Source: CAVOHU01 sp963843385
GTDB lineage: Bacteria; Acidobacteriota; Vicinamibacteria; Vicinamibacterales; JAKQTR01
Length of the DNA stretch: 64,000 nucleotides
Reading direction: 5' to 3'
Assembly (NCBI GenBank): GCA_963843385.1
Contig: CAWJJY010000004.1
Location: 62,001-126,000, forward strand
Each line of letters opens with the position of its first letter. Position 1 is the stretch's first letter. A model generated the notes under the pieces. It made no database searches and was not told the DNA's origin. It saw nothing but the letters and a program-made list of their open reading frames with translations. Position numbers and translations under genes: made by a program. Of this stretch, positions 1 to 9,197 are shown piece after piece.

Positions 1-1131
1 CATCAGCGTCAGCGACACTCGAGGGCTGAGCAGTCCCGATCCGCGAAGGTAGTCGTACCACGCGTAGTTCGCGCCGAAGCCAACCGAGACCCGCGGCGTG
101 ACGGCCCACTCGTCGACGCCATACACGGAACCCACGGCCCTGGCCCCGCCGTTGACCGTGGCGAAGGCGAACGGGTCGGTCCGGTCGTAGCTCTGGGCAC
201 TATAGGACACACCCGCGGAGTACCTGTGCCGGGCTGACTGCCGCGCGGCCAGAGAGCCGGCCACGAACCACGACGCCACGTCGCCCTGCGTGAACGCGCC
301 GCGGACCATCCAGTCGGCGAAGCTGCCGGCAGGAGCCCCGAAGGCGACATACGCGACATTCTGCGACAGGAACGAGCCGGATCGGGACACCCCATCGAGT
401 GAGCCCGAGGCGACCAGGTTGACCTGGCCGGTGAACGGAAATCCGCTGAACAGCGACGAGGCCAGGCGTCCGGCTGCCGATTGCGTCTGTGCGGCCGGGG
501 GTGCCAGCGCCTCGATCGTCCCGAGATCGTCGTCGCCGTTGAGCGCGAGCTGCATATCGAGCCCGCGGAAGATGCTGCGCTTCAAGTGCCGCAGGCGCCA
601 CGCCACTTCACTCTCGTTGTCACCCGCGCCCTGATCCGGCGCGCTGCTGCCGTCACGCCCGGCCGCTTGACCATCCGGAGACCGGAAGTCGACGGGCATC
701 AGGCCCGCGGCGAGCACGGCCGGACTGCCCGGAGACCCGCCCGCCTGGAGCGCCTGCAGCGACACGGACATTACGGAAGGAGAGGCGGAGTGAACTTCGA
801 CGATCTCACGCCGTGAGGGGAGGTAGCCGTCGAGGTGAACGCGGACGGTGTAGGCACCCGGCGGCAGGGCTTTCAGCAGAAAGCGCCCTTCGCGATCGGT
901 GAGTGCGAAGGCGGCCGTAGAACCGAGGGCCGAGACCATCGCCCCGATCACGGGTGTGCCGCGCCCGTCCAGCACCAGGCCGCGAATCGAGCCGGTCCCG
1001 ACCCGCGCCATCGGCCCCATCACGGGCTCGGCCGTTCGCGCCGATGCGATCGTCTGCGCCGAGACAGGCGAGGGGGAACTCGCGAGACTCACGACGGCCG
1101 CCGCGGCCACGAGCGTGGATAGGCGTGTCAT
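1..1131 (-). CDS. Exported carboxypeptidase-regulatory-like / beta-barrel protein (partial, 3' end outside window)
   Basis: The reading frame is open from an ATG at 1131 to the window edge (377 codons, no stop), so the C-terminus is missing. The N-terminus is a signal peptide ending near SPVSAQ. Residues about 48-125 form a carboxypeptidase-regulatory-like fold (GSIRGLVLDGRGTPVIGA, then TDREGRF and PPGAYTVRV), the beta-sandwich that precedes many TonB-dependent receptors in Acidobacteriota and Bacteroidota. A linker rich in Ser, Gly and Asp follows. From about residue 240 the sequence has alternating aromatic/polar beta-strands typical of an outer-membrane barrel (for example AGVSYSAQSY and VSVGFGANYAWYDY). 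No TonB box or plug domain is obvious. A GGGGA sits about 8 nt before the ATG. Outer-membrane location is inferred; the ligand is unknown. Confidence 0.75.
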   Translation of the reverse strand, partial: MTRLSTLVAAAAVVSLASSPSPVSAQTIASARTAEPVMGPMARVGTGSIRGLVLDGRGTPVIGAMVSALGSTAAFALTDREGRFLLKALPPGAYTVRVHLDGYLPSRREIVEVHSASPSVMSVSLQALQAGGSPGSPAVLAAGLMPVDFRSPDGQAAGRDGSSAPDQGAGDNESEVAWRLRHLKRSIFRGLDMQLALNGDDDLGTIEALAPPAAQTQSAAGRLASSLFSGFPFTGQVNLVASGSLDGVSRSGSFLSQNVAYVAFGAPAGSFADWMVRGAFTQGDVASWFVAGSLAARQSARHRYSAGVSYSAQSYDRTDPFAFATVNGGARAVGSVYGVDEWAVTPRVSVGFGANYAWYDYLRGSGLLSPRVSLTLM

Positions 1132-1194
1132 CAGTTCATCCCCGCGCCGCCCGGGCGCCCTGCTGCCAGGACGCCCAAGGTGGAAACCGTCCGG

Positions 1195-2337
1195 TCAGGG
1201 CGTGACCGTAAATGTCGCGTCCTTGACGATACTCTTCCCGGAGATCTTGTCGGTCACCTTTATTTCTAGACGGTACACCCCTTCCGGGAAGCTGGCAAGG
1301 GGCACCGCCAATCCGCCCGGCAGCTGGTGCCCGGCGGCCATGTCGAAATGCTCCGGCAGCGTCTGGGCATTGAGTTCGACGGGCTTGGTGCTGTTGAAGT
1401 ACTTCTCCCCGTTCTCGGCGGTCGCGACCTTCTGGTAGAACTTGTACTCGATGAGCACGTTCGGCTTCCGGTTGGCGTCGGCGGCCGGATTGTAGACGTA
1501 GAACCAGGCGGTGAGCTCGGCCTTCTTCGACAGCTTCGGTTCCTGCAGCGGCTTGAGCTCGGCCATGCCGAACGCGTACGGATGCGCGGGCTGTTCCTCG
1601 GGCGAGAGCGGCGCGGTGAGGTTGATCATCGTGTCGGTCACCACGATGGTGCTGGTGTTCAGCTCGTTGTTCCAGTAATCCGGCACGACCACGGCCTGTT
1701 TCAGCACGCCTGCCTTGGCCGCCGCGATGTCTTTTTCCTTGGCCTTGGGATCGGCCTGATCGCGCAGCGAGAGATACACGTTGTAGTCGCCCGCGGGCAC
1801 CGTGAAGCTGCGCGCCAACCTGAACGGCTGGCCCGGCTCCGACGCCTTGATCTCGGTGGCGAAGAAATCCTGCCAGGCAGGCTGAATCGGCGGCGTCTTG
1901 GCGTCGGCCTTGGCTTTCGCTTCGGCCTTGGCCTTCTCGGCCGCCTTGGGGTCGGTCGGATCGATCTTCGGCTCGGTCACGATCTCATCGGCTGTTTTCA
2001 CGACACGGAGGTACCCGGTCACGTTCTTCTGCGCGACACCTTCCGGATCGATGTACACGGTGAAGGCGACATAGGTCTTGTTGTTGAAGCCCTTCATCGT
2101 GTCGGTCTGCAGCGTCATCTTGTAGCCCGTGGGAACCGGCGTTCCCTTCTTGACGGCGTCGATGACGCCGAAGGCCGCCTTCAGTTCCATCTCCTGGACC
2201 TTGGTCAGCTTCACCTCGGGTTTTGCCGCCGCCTTCTGGCCTGACTGCGCGTACGCGGAAACGGACGCTATCGACATCGAGGCGGTCACAACGGCGCCAA
2301 CCACCCACGGTGTCAGCACCCTTCCACGAATATGCAT
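1195..2337 (-). CDS. Exported protein of unknown function
   Basis: 380 residues with a clear signal peptide (TPWVVGAVVTASMSIASVSAYAQ). The mature part begins with a Lys/Ala-rich stretch and a conserved-looking block (GTPVPTGYKM, YVAFTVYIDPEGV). A low-complexity Ala/Lys/Asp linker follows at about 130-155. The C-terminal half looks like beta-sandwich modules, ending FPEGVYRLEIKVTDK. No catalytic motif is visible. A GGGGAG lies about 10 nt before the ATG. It follows the same strand as the partial barrel protein, 63 bases upstream of that gene's ATG, so the two may be cotranscribed. I do not recognise a named family; periplasmic or secreted location rests on the signal peptide. Confidence 0.7.
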   Translation of the reverse strand: MHIRGRVLTPWVVGAVVTASMSIASVSAYAQSGQKAAAKPEVKLTKVQEMELKAAFGVIDAVKKGTPVPTGYKMTLQTDTMKGFNNKTYVAFTVYIDPEGVAQKNVTGYLRVVKTADEIVTEPKIDPTDPKAAEKAKAEAKAKADAKTPPIQPAWQDFFATEIKASEPGQPFRLARSFTVPAGDYNVYLSLRDQADPKAKEKDIAAAKAGVLKQAVVVPDYWNNELNTSTIVVTDTMINLTAPLSPEEQPAHPYAFGMAELKPLQEPKLSKKAELTAWFYVYNPAADANRKPNVLIEYKFYQKVATAENGEKYFNSTKPVELNAQTLPEHFDMAAGHQLPGGLAVPLASFPEGVYRLEIKVTDKISGKSIVKDATFTVTP

Positions 2338-2588
2338 GATGACAGTACTCCCCTTAAGTGCCTTCCGCCATGGTGTGGCACCCGTTCATCATAGGCGGGG
2401 CCACACGTCGTGTCAAAGCTCGAAACCGAGCCAGATCGGCAGTCGATCGGGCCGATTCCGGGGACGCCGCGGCCCCGGAATCCCGTGTGATATCATGCAG
2501 TTTCGGTCCGGATTCCCGGCCCGGTTCCCGCGGCGGACCCCGATTCACCGGGGGTCGACCGGCCTCACCCGAACCGTCGATTCCTGTG

Positions 2589-3866
2589 ATGCTAGACGAC
2601 AGCCTCGTCATCGTGCTGGCAGGAGGGGCGGGCGAACGCCTCTATCCGCTGACCCGCGAACGTGCGAAGCCGGCGGTGTACTTCGGCGGCCAGTACCGCA
2701 TCATCGACTTCGTCCTGAGCAACTGCGTCAATTCGGGCCTGCGCCGCATCTTCATCGCGACCCAGTACAAGTCGCTCTCCCTCAACCGCCACATCCGGAT
2801 GGGCTGGAACATCGTCTCGGAGGAACTCGGCGAGTTCATCGAGATCCTTCCTCCCCAGAAGCGGGTCAGCGAGAACTGGTACCTGGGCACCGCGGATGCG
2901 GTGTACCAGAATCTCTACTCGCTCGTGCGCGAGATGCCGAGCTACGTGATCATCCTGGCCGGGGACCACGTCTACAAGATGGACTACGGCAAGATGCTGC
3001 GGTCGCACATCGACCGCGCGGCCGAGGTCACCATCGCGACCATCGAGGTTCCCCGCGCCGAGGCGTTGCGCTACGGAATCGTGCAGGTGGACGAGCACGA
3101 GCGCGTGATCGGCTTCCAGGAGAAACCGGCCGAACCGCGGCCGGTGCCGGGCTCCCCGCACCTGTCGCTGGCCTCGATGGGCATCTACGTGTTCAGCACG
3201 TCCACGCTCATCGCCGCGCTCGAAGCCGACGCAGTGCGCGACACGACACACGACTTCGGCCGGGACATCATCCCTGCGGTGATCGACCGGTTGCCGGTGC
3301 TCTCCTACCGCTTCTACGACGAGAACAAGAAGGCCGCGAAGTACTGGCGCGACATCGGGACGCTCGACGCGTTCTTCGACGCGAACATGGATCTGGTGCA
3401 GGTGAACCCGGAGTTCAACCTGTACGACCCGGAGTGGCAGATGCGGACGTATCAGCCCCAGGCGCCGCCGGCCAAGTTCGTGTTCAACGATCCGGGCCGC
3501 TGCGGGCAGGCGATCGACTCGATCATCTCGCCCGGCTGCATCGTCTCCGGCAGCCGCATCGTGGGGAGCATCCTGTGCCCGGGCGTCCGCGTGCACAGTT
3601 TCGGCCTCATCGACCAGAGCATCCTGATGCCGGGCGTTCGCGTCGGGCGTCACGCGAAGATTCATCGCGCGATCGTCGACCGCGACGTGTTCATCCCGCG
3701 AGGGGCGCGGATCGGGTACGACCTCGAGGCGGACCGCCGCCGCCACACGGTGACCGAACAGGGCGTCGTCGTCGTCACCACCGACGATGAGCCGTTCATC
3801 GGCCCCATCGATGACGAGGCGCTTCGGATGGAGATGGAAGCCGATCGGCGGGGCGGGATGGGCTGA
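2589..3866 (+). CDS. glgC: Glucose-1-phosphate adenylyltransferase (ADP-glucose pyrophosphorylase)
   Basis: 425 residues. Makes ADP-glucose from glucose-1-phosphate and ATP, the committed step of bacterial glycogen synthesis. The N-terminal nucleotidyltransferase signature is intact (VLAGGAGERLYPLT, then RAKPAVYFGGQYRIIDF), followed by GLRRIFIATQYKS, the catalytic-region ILAGDHVYKMDY, and GFQEKP. The C-terminal left-handed beta-helix is visible as hexapeptide-like repeats (SPGCIVSGSRIVGS, CPGVRVHSF, MPGVRVGRHAKI). I chose ATG 2589 because the homologous region begins a few residues later; the frame is open upstream to 2358 but that stretch is Arg/Pro-rich and unlike the family. The adjacent in-frame GTG at 2586 is an alternative. 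Eno and gpmI follow on the same strand. Confidence 0.93.
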   Translation: MLDDSLVIVLAGGAGERLYPLTRERAKPAVYFGGQYRIIDFVLSNCVNSGLRRIFIATQYKSLSLNRHIRMGWNIVSEELGEFIEILPPQKRVSENWYLGTADAVYQNLYSLVREMPSYVIILAGDHVYKMDYGKMLRSHIDRAAEVTIATIEVPRAEALRYGIVQVDEHERVIGFQEKPAEPRPVPGSPHLSLASMGIYVFSTSTLIAALEADAVRDTTHDFGRDIIPAVIDRLPVLSYRFYDENKKAAKYWRDIGTLDAFFDANMDLVQVNPEFNLYDPEWQMRTYQPQAPPAKFVFNDPGRCGQAIDSIISPGCIVSGSRIVGSILCPGVRVHSFGLIDQSILMPGVRVGRHAKIHRAIVDRDVFIPRGARIGYDLEADRRRHTVTEQGVVVVTTDDEPFIGPIDDEALRMEMEADRRGGMG

Positions 3867-3937
3867 TCGCCGGTCGCGCGAGGTCCGCTGTCACACCTGG
3901 CCCCAGGACATTTCACCCAGCAGATATGAGGTTCGAC

Positions 3938-5284
3938 ATGAAGATCGCACGGGTTCACGGCCGGGAGATTCTGGATTCGCGGGGCAATCCCACCGTCGAG
4001 GTGGACGTGACGTTGCAGGACGGCGCCTTCGGCCGCGCCGCGGTGCCCTCGGGCGCCTCCACCGGCGAGCGCGAGGCACTCGAGCTGCGCGACGGCGACA
4101 AGAAGCGATACGGCGGCAAGGGCGTGCTGAAAGCGGCGGGTCACGTGTCCGGCGAGCTGCGCGCCGCGCTGACGGGACACGACCTGGATCAGCGCAGTCT
4201 CGACCGCCTGATGATCGAACTGGACGGGACGCCGACCAAGAGCCGGCTTGGCGCCAACGCCCTGCTGGGCATCTCGATGGCGTTCGCGCGCGCATCGGCC
4301 GCGAGCCGCAAGGTCCCGCTTTACCGGCACCTGCGCGCGCTCGTCGGCCAGGGCGACGCCGGCGATTGGCTGATGCCGGTCCCGATGATGAACATCCTGA
4401 ACGGCGGCGCGCACGCGGACTCGAACGTGGACATCCAGGAATTCATGGTGCTCCCGCTCGGGCTTCCCACCTTCACCGAGGCGCTGCGAGCCGGCGCCGA
4501 GGTGTTCCACGCGCTGCGCGCGATCCTCAAGCAGCGCGGCCTGTCGACGGGGGTCGGCGACGAGGGCGGATTCGCCCCGAGCCTGACCGCGAATCGGCAG
4601 GCGGTGGAACTGGTGCTGCAGGCCATCGAGAAGGCGGGCTACAAGGCGGGCCGCGACGTCTGCATCGGGCTCGATGTCGCCGCCAGCGAACTCTGGGACG
4701 ATGACGCGCCGCGGTCGTCGCCATGGGATCCCGCCACGACAAAGGAAGGACACTACCAGTTCAAGAAGTCCGGAGACACGGCCCGGTCGTCCGCGGAGCT
4801 GGTGGGCATGTATGCCGACTGGGTGGCCCAGTATCCCATCGTGTCAATCGAGGACGGCCTCGCCGAGGGCGACTGGAACGGCTGGAGCCTGATGACGCGG
4901 CAGCTCGGCAGCCGCCTGCAGATCGTCGGCGACGACATCTTCGTCACCAACCCGTCCATCCTGGCGCAGGGCATCGAGCGGGGGATCGGCAACTCGGTTC
5001 TGATCAAGCTGAACCAGATCGGCACCGTCTCCGAAACGCTCGATGCGATCGCCATGGCGCACCGCGCGCACTACACGACGGTCATCTCACATCGATCAGG
5101 CGAGACCGAGGATTCCACGATCGCCGACCTTGCGGTGGCAACCGGCGCGGGCCAGATCAAGACGGGTTCGGCGAGCCGGACCGACCGCCTCGCCAAGTAC
5201 AACCAGCTGATGCGCATCGAGGAGGAACTCGGTTCCGCCGCGAGCTACGCGGGGAGAGGGGCGATCAGGCAGCTTCAGAGCTAG
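3938..5284 (+). CDS. eno: Enolase (phosphopyruvate hydratase)
   Basis: 448 residues. Interconverts 2-phosphoglycerate and phosphoenolpyruvate in glycolysis. Family blocks are all present: REILDSRGNPTVEVDV, PSGASTGEREALELRDGD, GGAHADSNVDIQEFM, GDEGGFAPSL, SIEDGLAEGDW, DDIFVTNP, KLNQIGT and SHRSGETEDSTIADLAV. A small insertion (around SELWDDDAPRSSPWDP) precedes the lid region and makes the protein slightly longer than usual. ATG 3938 is preferred over the in-frame ATG 3926 because a GAGG at 3928-3931 is correctly placed for 3938. It lies 71 bases after glgC and 185 bases before gpmI, which catalyses the neighbouring glycolytic step. Confidence 0.96.
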   Translation: MKIARVHGREILDSRGNPTVEVDVTLQDGAFGRAAVPSGASTGEREALELRDGDKKRYGGKGVLKAAGHVSGELRAALTGHDLDQRSLDRLMIELDGTPTKSRLGANALLGISMAFARASAASRKVPLYRHLRALVGQGDAGDWLMPVPMMNILNGGAHADSNVDIQEFMVLPLGLPTFTEALRAGAEVFHALRAILKQRGLSTGVGDEGGFAPSLTANRQAVELVLQAIEKAGYKAGRDVCIGLDVAASELWDDDAPRSSPWDPATTKEGHYQFKKSGDTARSSAELVGMYADWVAQYPIVSIEDGLAEGDWNGWSLMTRQLGSRLQIVGDDIFVTNPSILAQGIERGIGNSVLIKLNQIGTVSETLDAIAMAHRAHYTTVISHRSGETEDSTIADLAVATGAGQIKTGSASRTDRLAKYNQLMRIEEELGSAASYAGRGAIRQLQS

Positions 5285-5469
5285 GCTGGAGGTCGGCGGC
5301 TGGAGGCTGAGGCGCAGCGGGTGGAGCCTCCGTGCCGGTCGCGCTGGAGCGGACTCGCAGCAGGACGGGGTCGGCGGCGCTGGTCGGTCGTGGAGCGCGC
5401 CCCTTGAGCCGAGCCGACTGATATCCATCGGGTGACCGAGCGTCGAGTTGATTCAGCAGGTTCAGATCT

Positions 5470-7020
5470 ATGGCCACGACACATCCAAGCGCGCCGCTTG
5501 CCCTTGTTGTCCTCGACGGATGGGGATTGCGGCGCGATCGTTTCGCCAATGCGATCGCGATGGCGCGCACGCCCGCGTACCTCGAACTGGTCGATCGGTT
5601 TCCGCATACCTCGCTGGTTGCCTCCGGCGAGCAGGTCGGGCTGCCCGCCGGCCAGATGGGGAACTCCGAAGTCGGCCACATGAATCTCGGCGCCGGGCGC
5701 ATCGTCTACCAGGATTTGACCCGGATCGACCGAAGCATTCTCGACGGCGAGTTCTTCGAGAACCCGGTCCTGTCGGCCGCGCTCGATCGCTGTCAGCACG
5801 ACGCCCACGCGGTGCACTTCGTCGGCCTGCTCTCCGATGGCGGGGTTCACAGCCACGAGAAACACCTTCACGCGCTCATCGAGATGGCCGCCAGGCGCAA
5901 GCTCGAACGGGTCTTCGTCCAGGTGCTCACCGACGGCCGCGACACCTCTCCCAATGGAGGCCTCGGCTACATCGGTGAACTGCAGAGGGTGATGGGCCGG
6001 CTGGGAACCGGGCGCGTCGCGTCGGTCGGCGGCCGCTACTTCGCCATGGATCGCGACAAGCGATGGGAGCGGACGCGGCGCGGGTACGACGCGGTCATGG
6101 GGCGCCAGGGCGGCAGGTCCGACGATCCCGTCGCCTCGGTGCGAGCCTCCTACGAAGCGGGCGTCACCGACGAGTTCGTCGAGCCGACGATCATCGAGGA
6201 CGCGGCCGGCTCGCCAGTCGGCCCGGTCCGTGAGGGCGACTCCGTCATCTTCTTCAACTTCCGCGCGGACCGGATGCGCCAGCTCACCCGGGCGATCGCC
6301 TTTGCCAAGTTCGACGGCTTCGATCGCGGGGACCGCCCGGAGGTCCTCGCGGTCACCATGACGGAGTACGAGGCCCGGTTCGGGCTGCCCGTCGCCTTCA
6401 CGCCGGCAAAATTCTCAGGCAACCTCGCGGAAGAGTTGACGAAGAGCGGCCTGACCAACCTTCGCCTGGCCGAAACGGAGAAGTACGCGCACGTCACCTA
6501 TTTCTTCAATTGCGGCGAAGAGCGGCCGTACACCGGGGAGGATCGGATCCTCGTCCCCTCGCCGAAAGTCGCGACCTACGACTTGCAGCCCGAGATGAGC
6601 GCGGAAGGCATCACGGACCAGTTCGTGGCGTCGGTCGAGTCCAGGCGCCACGACGTCATCGTCTGCAACTTCGCGAACGCGGATATGGTCGGGCACACGG
6701 GGAGCCTCGAGGCGGCCGTCCGGGCCGTCGAAACGCTCGATCGCTGCATCGCCCGCATCGTGACCGCGATGCGAGCCTCTGGCGGCACGGTGATCCTGAC
6801 GGCAGATCACGGCAACGCGGAGCAGATGTGGGATCCGGTCACCAACGGCCCGCACACGGCCCACACCTCGAACCCGGTGCCGGTCATCCTGGTGGGCGAT
6901 CAGCCCTCGCTCCGTCTGCGGGACGGAGGGTCGTTGCGCGACGTCGCGCCGACGATGATGGGCCTGCTGGGAATCGATCCGCCGAAGGAGATGACGGGCG
7001 GGGATCTGCGGGTGATCTAG
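5470..7020 (+). CDS. gpmI: 2,3-bisphosphoglycerate-independent phosphoglycerate mutase
   Basis: 516 residues. Interconverts 3- and 2-phosphoglycerate using two metal ions and a phosphoserine intermediate. The alkaline-phosphatase-fold N-terminus has VVLDGWG (metal Asp near residue 16), and the nucleophile Ser66 lies in GQMGNSEVGHMNLGAG. Also visible are DGRDTSP, the RYFAMDRDKRWER block, FFNFRADRMRQLT, NFANADMVGHTG and the C-terminal metal-binding LTADHGNAEQM. Length matches the family. Its stop codon overlaps the stop of the convergent small gene at 7017-7347 within a shared CTAG. Forms a glycolytic pair with eno upstream. Confidence 0.95.
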   Translation: MATTHPSAPLALVVLDGWGLRRDRFANAIAMARTPAYLELVDRFPHTSLVASGEQVGLPAGQMGNSEVGHMNLGAGRIVYQDLTRIDRSILDGEFFENPVLSAALDRCQHDAHAVHFVGLLSDGGVHSHEKHLHALIEMAARRKLERVFVQVLTDGRDTSPNGGLGYIGELQRVMGRLGTGRVASVGGRYFAMDRDKRWERTRRGYDAVMGRQGGRSDDPVASVRASYEAGVTDEFVEPTIIEDAAGSPVGPVREGDSVIFFNFRADRMRQLTRAIAFAKFDGFDRGDRPEVLAVTMTEYEARFGLPVAFTPAKFSGNLAEELTKSGLTNLRLAETEKYAHVTYFFNCGEERPYTGEDRILVPSPKVATYDLQPEMSAEGITDQFVASVESRRHDVIVCNFANADMVGHTGSLEAAVRAVETLDRCIARIVTAMRASGGTVILTADHGNAEQMWDPVTNGPHTAHTSNPVPVILVGDQPSLRLRDGGSLRDVAPTMMGLLGIDPPKEMTGGDLRVI

Positions 7021-7347
7021 CTCTGGCCTTTTGGCGCCTCGTCGGCGGCGATTCGCAACGATCGCAGGAACCGCCGGTCGGCACCGGTCATCTCGGCTCT
7101 CCAGCGGCTGGATTCCGAAGAACCGAGCGCCGTCACTCGAGTGGTCGCAAAGGGCGTCGCCGGCGCGAGGGTGTCGACCGTCGGGCGTCCTGATCAGCCC
7201 GACGACGGCGTCGAGCGTGACGCAAAGCTCCAGTCCGGCCGCGCGTGCCCGTTCGCGGCACGCGGCGATGCGGGAGTCGTCGGCGACGGCGGCGGCAATC
7301 GCGTCAGCAAGCTCGCGGGCGAAGTGATCGGCTGCCGAATCATCCAT
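7017..7347 (-). pseudogene. Small conserved protein, broken by an apparent frameshift
   Basis: From ATG 7347 (AGGA about 9 nt upstream) the frame encodes MDDSAADHFARELADAI and continues to about VVGLIRTPDG. The sensible C-terminus, MTGADRRFLRSLRIAADE then a stop at 7017-7019, lies in another frame. That second frame is closed by a TGA at 7194-7196, so a one-base indel between about 7190 and 7100 is needed to join them. The rebuilt product is about 108 residues, soluble, with an acidic helical N-terminus and a basic tail (DRRFLRSLRIA). I recall similar short acidobacterial proteins with this tail but know no function. Without correction the first frame would run far into antisense gpmI. Could be a sequencing error rather than a decayed gene. 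Confidence 0.55.
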
Positions 7348-7509
7348 GGCCGTTTCCTTCTGTCGGGCCTGATTGTACGCAGCCCCAAGACAAGGTGTCA
7401 AGGAACCGCGCGTGCCGTTCGATCCGAACAAGTCCTTTCGCTAGATAGGGATGGCTTCGACTAGAATGGCGTCTGGAGGCTCCATCCGACGCGGGTTGGT
7501 CGATGCTTC

Positions 7510-9108
7510 ATGGCCACGCCATCTTCCTCGCCTGATTCTCCGGCGGCAGCGCGATCCAGGCCAGTGACGGGTCGGCCCGAGGCGCTTTCGGGCTGGGACC
7601 CGGACACCGAACTCGGGTTCCCGGGTGAGTACCCGTTCACGCGCGGCATCCAGCCCACGATGTACCGCGGGCGCCTCTGGACGATGCGGCAGTATGCCGG
7701 CTTCGGATCGGCGGCGCAGTCCAACGCGCGCTATCGGTACCTGCTGGCGAAAGGCGTGACGGGCCTGAGCGTGGCCTTCGACCTGCCGACGCAGATGGGG
7801 TACGACTCGGACCACTCGCTCTCTGCCGGGGAAGTGGGCAAGGTCGGGGTCGCCATCGACTCGATCGAGGACATGGCGGCGCTGTTCGAGGGGATCCCGC
7901 TCGATCGCGTCTCGACCTCCATGACCATCAACTCGACGGCGATCATGCTGCTGGCGCTCTACATCGCCGTGGCCAGGCGGCAGGGGGTCGCGACGGCGGG
8001 GCTCTCGGGCACGATCCAGAACGACATCCTGAAAGAGTACGTGGCGCGAGGAACCTACATCTACCCGCCTCGGCCCTCGATGCGGCTCATCACGGACGTG
8101 TTCTCGTACTGCGAGCGTGAACTGCCGAACTGGAACACGATCTCGATCAGCGGGTACCACATCCGCGAGGCCGGATCGACAGCGGTGCAGGAGGTCGCCT
8201 TCACCCTGGCCAACGCCATCGCCTACGTGCAGGCGGCGGTGGATGCCGGGCTCGACGTGAACGCGATCGGCCAGAGGCTGTCGTTCTTCTTCAATGCCCA
8301 CAACGATTTCCTCGAGGAGATCGCCAAGTTCAGGGCCGCGCGGCGACTCTGGGCGCGGATCATGACGACGCGCTTCGGCGCGTCGAGCCTGCGCGCCCGG
8401 CAGCTGCGATTCCACACGCAGACCGCCGGAAGCACGCTGACCGCCCAGCAGCCCGACAACAACATCGTGCGCGTCGCGCTGCAGGCACTCGCCGCCGTGC
8501 TGGGCGGCACGCAGTCGCTGCACTGCAACGGCCGCGACGAAGCGCTGTCGCTGCCGACCGAGGCGTCTGCCGCCATCGCCCTTCGGACGCAACAGATCAT
8601 CGCCGCCGAGACAGGCGTGGCCAATACGGTCGATCCCGTGGCCGGCTCCTACGCGATCGAGACGATGACGAACCGGATCGAGCGGGAGGCCGAGGCGCTC
8701 ATCGGGCACATCGACAGGATGGGCGGCACGCTGGCCGCGATCGAGGCCGGGTACATCCAGCGCGCGATCCAGGACGCGGCCTACCAGGCCCAGCAGGCGG
8801 TGGATGCCGGCACGTCGATCGTGGTCGGCGTCAACAGCCACTCCTCGGCCGGTCCGGTGGCCATCGATCTCCTCAGGGTCGATCCGGAGGTCGAGCGGTT
8901 CCAGATCGAACGCGTCGGCCGCCTCCGCGCGGGGCGAAGCGCCACGTCCTGGCGTCGCGCGCTCGACGAGGTCTCTGCGGCCGCCCGGTCGGGGTCGAAT
9001 CTCGTGCCGCCGATCATCGCGGCCGTCGAGGCGCAGGCGACCATCGGGGAAATCGCCGACACGATGCGCGAGCTGTTCGGTGAGTACCGGGAGGCCGAGG
9101 GCGGGTAG
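7510..9108 (+). CDS. Methylmalonyl-CoA mutase, catalytic (large) subunit type
   Basis: 532 residues, the length of a free-standing catalytic subunit: the TIM-barrel substrate domain is complete but the C-terminal B12-binding domain is absent, so a separate small subunit is needed and is not in this window. Blocks match acyl-CoA mutases: TMYRGRLWTMRQYAGFGSA, GLSVAFDLPTQMGYDSD, AGLSGTIQNDILKEY, TYIYPPRPSMRLI, ISISGYHIREAG (His217) and RLSFFFNAHNDFLEEIAKFRAAR. The residues that separate methylmalonyl-CoA from isobutyryl-CoA mutases in this family are Tyr62 and Arg192 here, as in methylmalonyl-CoA enzymes, so that substrate is favoured. Would convert methylmalonyl-CoA to succinyl-CoA. Confidence 0.88.
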   Translation: MATPSSSPDSPAAARSRPVTGRPEALSGWDPDTELGFPGEYPFTRGIQPTMYRGRLWTMRQYAGFGSAAQSNARYRYLLAKGVTGLSVAFDLPTQMGYDSDHSLSAGEVGKVGVAIDSIEDMAALFEGIPLDRVSTSMTINSTAIMLLALYIAVARRQGVATAGLSGTIQNDILKEYVARGTYIYPPRPSMRLITDVFSYCERELPNWNTISISGYHIREAGSTAVQEVAFTLANAIAYVQAAVDAGLDVNAIGQRLSFFFNAHNDFLEEIAKFRAARRLWARIMTTRFGASSLRARQLRFHTQTAGSTLTAQQPDNNIVRVALQALAAVLGGTQSLHCNGRDEALSLPTEASAAIALRTQQIIAAETGVANTVDPVAGSYAIETMTNRIEREAEALIGHIDRMGGTLAAIEAGYIQRAIQDAAYQAQQAVDAGTSIVVGVNSHSSAGPVAIDLLRVDPEVERFQIERVGRLRAGRSATSWRRALDEVSAAARSGSNLVPPIIAAVEAQATIGEIADTMRELFGEYREAEGG

Positions 9109-9109
9109 G

Positions 9110-9150
9110 AAACAGGGCTGGAGGCTGGGGGCTAGGGACTAGGGGCTGGG
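9110..9150. repeat. G-rich degenerate CTGGGG/CTAGGG-type tandem repeat
   Basis: Between the mutase and the next gene the sequence runs through imperfect 6-8 base units of the kind GGCTGGA, GGCTGGG, GGCTAGG, GACTAGG. A weaker version of the same texture (CTGGAGG units) sits just after eno at 5282-5315. It looks like slippage-prone intergenic filler. One strand could form G-quadruplexes, but I see no gene or defined regulatory site. Confidence 0.5.
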
Positions 9151-9197
9151 CGCTCTGCGCCGGTTCCATTTGGGAGAAAGCGCAAACACTCCACGTG

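Noticed and set aside
2376..2394. TGGCAC upstream of glgC as sigma-54 -24 element
   Set aside because: No GC at the -12 position.
6415..7431. Long minus-strand frame covering the small gene and antisense gpmI
   Set aside because: Only its first part is protein-like; the rest mirrors gpmI codons and the true tail of the small gene is in another frame.
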